Shown here piece after piece: positions 14,101-16,084 of a stretch of 16,084 nucleotides of DNA (position 1 is the first letter of the stretch; the number at the start of each line of letters is the position of its first letter). The notes beneath the pieces were generated by a model that had not been told where the DNA came from, ran no database searches, and was given only the letters and a program-made list of their open reading frames with translations. Made by a program: the position numbers and the translations under genes. Source of the stretch: an uncultured Clostridia bacterium (lineage in GTDB: Bacteria > Bacillota > Clostridia > UMGS1883); contig CANQKL010000020.1 in NCBI GenBank assembly GCA_947624455.1, positions 1 through 16,084 of the forward strand. The letters are read 5' to 3'.

Positions 14101-15325
14101 CCAGACAGGAGTAGGCGTGGGAACCTGGCTCACCTCCGCCCAGTTTAAGAACATTACCGTAACCGATGAAAACGGTAAAAAGACTACGGTTGACCCCGTG
14201 GGCGGAAGCCTTGGCGCATGGAGCAGCTCCGGCGGAGTCGTGTCCCAAACTGACGCCGCAGTAGAAGGCGCTCTCGCCACAGCCAAGATTTCGGCGAAAA
14301 ACTATACCCTGGAGCTTCAGGCATATAAGACCGGCGGGGGAGAGGGCTTCCTTATACCGTTCAACTATGAGGACGAGAACAATTATATATTCTGGAACAT
14401 CGGCGGCTGGGGCAACGGTCAGCACGCCATTCAGAGAGTCTCCGACGGCGCTAAAAGCACCATCTCGCCAATGGTGAACGGCAGCATTGAGAGCAATCGC
14501 TGGTATGATATCCGTATAGAGGTGGAGGACGACTACGCTCGGTGCTATCTGGACGGTCAGCTTATCCATGAGCAGTATATCAAGCTGACGAAGGGGCCGG
14601 TTTACGCGTCGGCCTCCGAGGACTCCAATAGCGGCGACATCATTCTCAAGCTGGTAAATGTCAGCCGCGAATCTGCCGACGTGGATATTGATATAGCGAA
14701 TGTCGGCTACGTCAATCCCACCGCTACTGCCTATGTGCTTGCCGGCGGCAGCTTGAGCGACACGAACAGCCCCGGCGCTCCGGATAATGTGGCGACGGTG
14801 GAGGAGCTATTTGAGGGCGCTTCCGACAGCTTTACCTATCAGATGGAACCCCTGTCCTTTGTGGTGCTGCGGCTCCACACTAAGAAGGCTTTTGCCCTTT
14901 CCGCTGAACCTGTGGAGGCCGAGCTGGACAGTCTGCCTGGAACGGTGGACGTCAGCATGAGCGATGGCAGCGTGCAGAAGCTTCCTGTTGAATGGAGAGT
15001 TCCCGGAGGCAACGCCTTTGCTTACGCTGGGACATACGCTGTCGAGGGAAAGATCAATGGGACAAACATCCGAGCCTCTGCGGAAATAACTGTGGAGGGA
15101 AGCGGCTGCTCCGTCGAGATCCGAGACGGTATTGCCGTTTTTGAGGCTGATAGGTCGGCCAAGGCCTTTGTGGCCGCGTATGATATCTCAGGCAGACTTA
15201 CGGGCGTACAGACCCGCGACTTTACCGGCAGGCTGGAAATTGATCTGCCAAACGGAGCCGCTAAGGTCAAGGCGTTTATCTGGGACGATGAGATGAGACC
15301 TCTGGCCAGTGCGGTCACGAAATAG
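8111..15325 (+). CDS. Secreted trifunctional GH43-GH43-GH51 arabinofuranosidase-type enzyme
   Basis: The 2404-residue extracellular protein begins with a typical Sec signal peptide (MKKVISLIIAAAMLLALAPT, predicted cut near Ala24 or Ala25). Domains in order, by eye: concanavalin-like sandwich (about 40-257); atrophied Ig-like domain (about 268-338); short GH43-like fragment (about 341-470); Big_4 Ig-like domain (about 473-536); GH43 module A (about 538-856); atrophied Ig-like domain (about 869-947); GH43 module B (about 955-1252); LamG-like domain (about 1264-1453); GH51 module (about 1457-2260) with a CBM4-like region near its start and a beta-sandwich inserted in its C-terminal part; Big_4 domain (about 2261-2330); small beta tail (about 2331-2404) ending in AFIWDDEMRPLAS. 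All three catalytic centres look intact. No LPXTG motif, SLH domain, dockerin or C-terminal membrane helix is visible, so it should be released or held non-covalently. Arabinofuranose or xylose removal from plant arabinan, arabinoxylan or arabinogalactan is the likely role. Confidence 0.92.
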   Translation: MKKVISLIIAAAMLLALAPTVALAAPAEYSAAALRSAGETVFSAPDPGNTSISDQPVANYWTGWSVDETYGNVNYKYYSIFGDYVVQFYRAEKGTVLTREQSFFENAQDNTGLGRLIAPGGGLGKGSDFLVLDFNLKIGDTGTCYHDYYFKDADGGLILAVRFDINGVYAATDAGDITALGPILERNVSAVQPFSVSAWNKDGKHGVSLEQGGKCVFTKTVEGEINGFGSLDVAMGYYNADYTHTAIGGFKVTAGSYGRVTDEQALAALNIPYNLDGTYSLPTSIFNKSVKWEGYTAPGEKSVYTRLTANINGKTRDFDAMIMGTTDNFVAAYTKTGDMNADASMHLAVKMGGNWQELNFGLGVLFADADLNDGSVAGTTRVMKKPWLYRKDDDSIGVAATTMRLDGSDERLELWETRDLVSFKTVSGKAEGYDNADRLSVGDINGQVTGLLPITEAEADYLVKKLGEVRNTSVEPIKISVRPGRAVTELPGLTANYSDGSSQVIPVDWDMGALGSIDFSKNGAYTVTGKAKIKDYDSPMIFGRADPVVYKYNDKYYFIATDETGNALKLYIRQADTIEGLAQAKDNLIFNNTAVGDMSGCNWAPELHVIGGQLRCLFASGTTGAWNSVQSRVMTCSGDPTNIDSWSTPVRITRADGSPLISEGITLDMTYLEAAGKSYYIWAERPITAAGNGNSQLVIAGVDPLDPTKLTTDPVAIRIPSFGWDRRTATVDEGPNVLKHEGKLFLTFSGSGVDNTYCLGMMSADENADLMNPESWKVTGYPVLASEHVSGELGPGHNSFVKDELGRDTLIVHMKPDGGTRSMTARTIHYGFDGTPILYMTADRTLRPEYRNVEATIIVNDGSVSDEEMELSAILSKIEIPDSDNVRGHITLPAEKDGAVIGWSSSDPAVTPEGIVTRGDKDKKVTLTGTIQKDGVSVSRKFELTVKARPAEKEKVGYIYAYFRGAVNGEAEVQQIHLAISDDGLNWRDLNGNFPVIESSMGTKGLRDPYIIRSYEGDRFYLMATDLDANGGNWGEYGNNGSKYLMFWESDDLVNWSEQRMIKVSDDRMGCTWAPEVIYDEENKEYLIYWASSRADLGQKVIQCARTRDFCTFTEPEIFMGKDYPSVIDTTMVRGDDGRYYRFTKDEEPIKVFMEVADRLDGPYTRIDSNIENITGVEGPGIFQMIDGRYCLMLDGYAGANAGVGFFPLVTDNLASGQFTRLTYGYKMPTGAKHGVMLAITQDEYDAVMDKWGPLPVAGEGTAPAYSYTFENDGSDSEGRLHGSAKVADGVLTLDGSDGGYFSLPDGIFDRRDTFTVSIDVKVDTDKDFFFTFGVGDDNNDYLFLRTKKDGLRAAMTITSNGYEEGLEKAADLSGWHNYTLVGTPDKLVLYLDGKVFEEAAVTKTLYHLGKGLAVSLGKSTWPADSYFAGSYDNVKVYYRALSATEIAEMNGIETVSYSLKVDAAEKKAEISSDMYGIFFEDINFAADGGMYSEAVKNRSFEAAHCNPDRGEAYVKVPGQGWTANNANAQYLSEAPLNKNNTTYLRLDAQAGGGISNDCYGGFAVHKGESFNASLFARGDYDGAVTVSIVNGSSVLGSVTFSNFGKDFEKHSGVIETGATAEAATVKVTFSKAGTLDLDMISVMSRDTYNGRENGLRKDIVQLLADLHPGFMRFPGGCVVEGYYLNNRYSWKDSLGPVESRRENWNRWQTSGNFYDYDYCQTLGLGFYEYFLLCEDIGAKPLPVLGVGIGCQFQSGEVSSWDDLYNIYIQDALDLIEFANGDPETNEWAKIRADMGHPEPFGLEYLGIGNEQWNTAENRFFDRYEAFEEEIHKLYPDIKLISTSGPNSDGIDFDNAWSWLREHKDDKNFTYAVDEHYYRAPEWFLSNVNRYDSYDRDGFSVFAGEYAANGAYGNTLYAALSEAAYMTGLERNADVVKLASYAPLLAKLNNNQWYPDMIWFNNVMAYGSPDYHVQSMFANNNGSAVLAGGIIQSDAPSQTGVGVGTWLTSAQFKNITVTDENGKKTTVDPVGGSLGAWSSSGGVVSQTDAAVEGALATAKISAKNYTLELQAYKTGGGEGFLIPFNYEDENNYIFWNIGGWGNGQHAIQRVSDGAKSTISPMVNGSIESNRWYDIRIEVEDDYARCYLDGQLIHEQYIKLTKGPVYASASEDSNSGDIILKLVNVSRESADVDIDIANVGYVNPTATAYVLAGGSLSDTNSPGAPDNVATVEELFEGASDSFTYQMEPLSFVVLRLHTKKAFALSAEPVEAELDSLPGTVDVSMSDGSVQKLPVEWRVPGGNAFAYAGTYAVEGKINGTNIRASAEITVEGSGCSVEIRDGIAVFEADRSAKAFVAAYDISGRLTGVQTRDFTGRLEIDLPNGAAKVKAFIWDDEMRPLASAVTK
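9722..10678 (+). other. GH43 catalytic module A within the secreted enzyme
   Basis: This five-bladed propeller module spans residues about 538-856. The expected triad is present: Asp546 (GRADPVVYKYN, base), Asp668 (ITLDMTYLE) and Glu733 (VDEGPNVLKH, acid). WAPELHVI and GPGHNSF further support the family. It belongs to a different GH43 subgroup from module B and from the cytoplasmic GH43, judged by the sequence around each triad residue. Confidence 0.88.
10973..11866 (+). other. GH43 catalytic module B within the secreted enzyme
   Basis: This second propeller module spans residues about 955-1252. It begins with YIYAYFRG and carries Asp1008 (GLRDPYIIR, base), Asp1129 (SVIDTTMVR) and Glu1178 (GVEGPGIFQM, acid), plus CTWAPEVIYDEEN. 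The intact triad argues for activity. Arabinofuranosidase or related exo-activity is inferred from the family. Confidence 0.88.
12479..14890 (+). other. GH51 alpha-L-arabinofuranosidase module within the secreted enzyme
   Basis: This module spans residues about 1457-2260. The retaining pair is visible: acid/base Glu1811 in GIGNEQW and nucleophile Glu1905 in VFAGEYAANG. GIFFEDINFAADGG and MRFPGGCVVEG are GH51 hallmarks. A CBM4-like sandwich (about 1500-1635) precedes the barrel. The C-terminal beta-domain seems split by a concanavalin-like insertion (about 1987-2160), after which it resumes at GDIILKLVNVS and ends with PLSFVVLRL. Confidence 0.88.
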
Positions 15326-15351
15326 GGCGTGACGCTTCCTTGAAATGAAAA

Positions 15352-15410
15352 TATACGATCCTGGGGCTTGTACCCGGGATCGTATACTATAATCGGGGTA
15401 GAAATATCAA
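15352..15410 (+). repeat. Structured repeat element, copy 2, with 14-bp hairpin
   Basis: Positions 15352-15365 pair with 15373-15386 around the loop gcttgta; all 14 pairs form, one as T-G. The 54-bp core matching copy 1 is 15357-15410. Relative to copy 1, two stem pairs have changed on both sides (A-T to G-C and T-A to C-G) and one C-G has become U-G, which is compatible only with plus-strand RNA pairing. The element starts 27 nt after the stop of the giant gene and ends 55 nt before the small kinase gene. There is no U-tract, so it is not a standard terminator. A TATAAT at 15388-15393 follows the stem, but no -35 box lies at normal spacing. Confidence 0.72.
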
Positions 15411-15465
15411 AAGCGAATACAGACAGGAACGCGGTTTTATTAATGATAGAAACGGGGACGCTGAT

Positions 15466-16041
15466 ATGGAAAAAATCGTAGGGGAACTGATTGAAAAAAT
15501 AGAGAAACTGTCCCATGGCAAAGAACCGCTGATAATTGCTATCGACGGTCGCTGCGCTTCGGGAAAAACTACTCTTGCGGCCAGGCTGAAAGAGGCTTTG
15601 AACTGCGCCGTTTTTCATATGGATGATTTCTTTCCGCGCCCTGAACAGCGAACTCCGCAGCGTTTATCCGCTCCAGGAGGTAATGTGGATTGGGAACGCT
15701 TCCTTGACGAGGTCATTTTACCCCTCCGTTCAGGCAAAAGAGAGATAAGGTTTCGTCCTTTTGACTGCGATCGGTGGGAACTGGGGCCGGAGGTAATTGA
15801 GATGGCAACCCCAATAGTGGTTGTCGAAGGTTCCTACAGCTGCCATCCCAAGCTTCGGGAATACTATGATCTGAGAGTTTTTTTGTCTGTGTCTCAGCAA
15901 GAACAGCTTCGCCGCATCGCGTTAAGGAATGGAGACGACGGCCTTCGCCAATTTGTTGAGCGATGGATACCTATGGAGGAACTGTATTTTCGCGCTTTCG
16001 ATGTAGCTGCCCAGTGCGAGCTTATACTAATCCCCAACTAA
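15466..16041 (+). CDS. Uridine-kinase-like P-loop kinase
   Basis: The 191-residue cytoplasmic protein is a P-loop kinase of the uridine kinase/phosphoribulokinase-like superfamily. The Walker A motif GRCASGKTT spans residues 28-36, HMDDFF lies at 51-56 as in uridine kinases, and VVVEGSYS (118-125) forms the Walker B strand. The C-terminal half has RIALRNGDDG and ERWIPMEELYF. Such small proteins are often annotated as uridine kinase in Firmicutes, but the true substrate (nucleoside, sugar or cofactor) is not determined by these motifs. The ATG at 15466 has only a weak ribosome-binding site (GGGGA near 15454). A 140-bp gap containing the structured repeat separates it from the giant gene, so it may be its own unit and unrelated to glycan use. 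Only 43 bp remain after its stop, and I see no feature in them. Confidence 0.75.
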   Translation: MEKIVGELIEKIEKLSHGKEPLIIAIDGRCASGKTTLAARLKEALNCAVFHMDDFFPRPEQRTPQRLSAPGGNVDWERFLDEVILPLRSGKREIRFRPFDCDRWELGPEVIEMATPIVVVEGSYSCHPKLREYYDLRVFLSVSQQEQLRRIALRNGDDGLRQFVERWIPMEELYFRAFDVAAQCELILIPN

Positions 16042-16084
16042 AATCAGACATTTGCGACGGCCTTTTCCGCGCCATGCTGTGTCA

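Noticed and set aside
13385..14569. Long open frame on the minus strand antisense to the GH51 module (394 codons)
   Set aside because: No family resemblance was seen, and it mirrors a conserved catalytic domain on the plus strand. The same applies to the antisense frames at 9428-10330 and 11108-11956.
15352..15386. Standard rho-independent terminator for the giant gene
   Set aside because: The hairpin is strong, but no U-tract follows on the plus strand. The conserved 3' segment shared with copy 1 suggests another role.
15368..15393. Promoter TTGTAC/TATAAT inside repeat copy 2 for the small kinase gene
   Set aside because: The spacing is only 14 bp, the -35 lies in the hairpin loop and stem, and the TATAAT is not preserved in copy 1. 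It remains possible but unsupported.

Overview
The window looks like part of a carbohydrate-utilisation locus from a Gram-positive bacterium, most likely a clostridial-type Firmicute with GC-rich coding sequence (possibly a gut or rumen Oscillospirales or Lachnospirales relative). The grounds are a classic Gram-positive signal peptide on the one secreted protein, strong purine-rich ribosome-binding sites, sigma-A-like promoters in short AT-rich gaps, and the enzyme families present. The taxonomic placement is inference, because no rRNA or marker gene is visible. No tRNA, rRNA, transposase, integrase or CRISPR array was seen.

Layout: (1) positions 1-141 hold a structured 54-bp element (copy 1), an AT-rich palindrome and a GC-rich hairpin. 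(2) A 1073-residue cytoplasmic protein is encoded on the minus strand (142-3363). It is poorly characterised and resembles, from memory only, the YetA-type family linked to pectic-glycan loci. (3) A 189-bp divergent control region (3364-3552) has one good promoter per direction and an 8+8 bp inverted repeat between them. (4) A tight plus-strand operon follows: a GH88 unsaturated glucuronyl hydrolase (3553-4626), a GH43 beta-xylosidase/arabinofuranosidase (4635-6185) and a mannose-6-phosphate isomerase fused to a ROK sugar kinase (6178-8034). (5) A separate promoter drives a secreted 2404-residue enzyme with three catalytic modules, GH43-GH43-GH51 (8111-15325). (6) A second copy of the 54-bp element (15357-15410) precedes a small uridine-kinase-like P-loop protein (15466-16041).

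How the parts may work together (inference): the giant secreted protein would strip arabinofuranosyl or related side chains from plant glycans outside the cell. Imported oligosaccharides would then be finished in the cytoplasm by GH88, which removes a 4,5-unsaturated uronic acid left by a lyase, and by the cytoplasmic GH43. The isomerase-kinase fusion would feed a released hexose (mannose or glucose) into glycolysis. The 1073-residue protein may be a cytoplasmic lyase or hydrolase acting on the same substrate. No transporter or regulator gene lies in the window, so the substrate cannot be fixed.

The least expected observation is the repeated element at both ends of the window. Its two copies keep a hairpin through two compensatory base-pair changes plus one C-G to U-G change and share an invariant 3' segment that could compete for pairing. 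This suggests a structured RNA that I cannot name.
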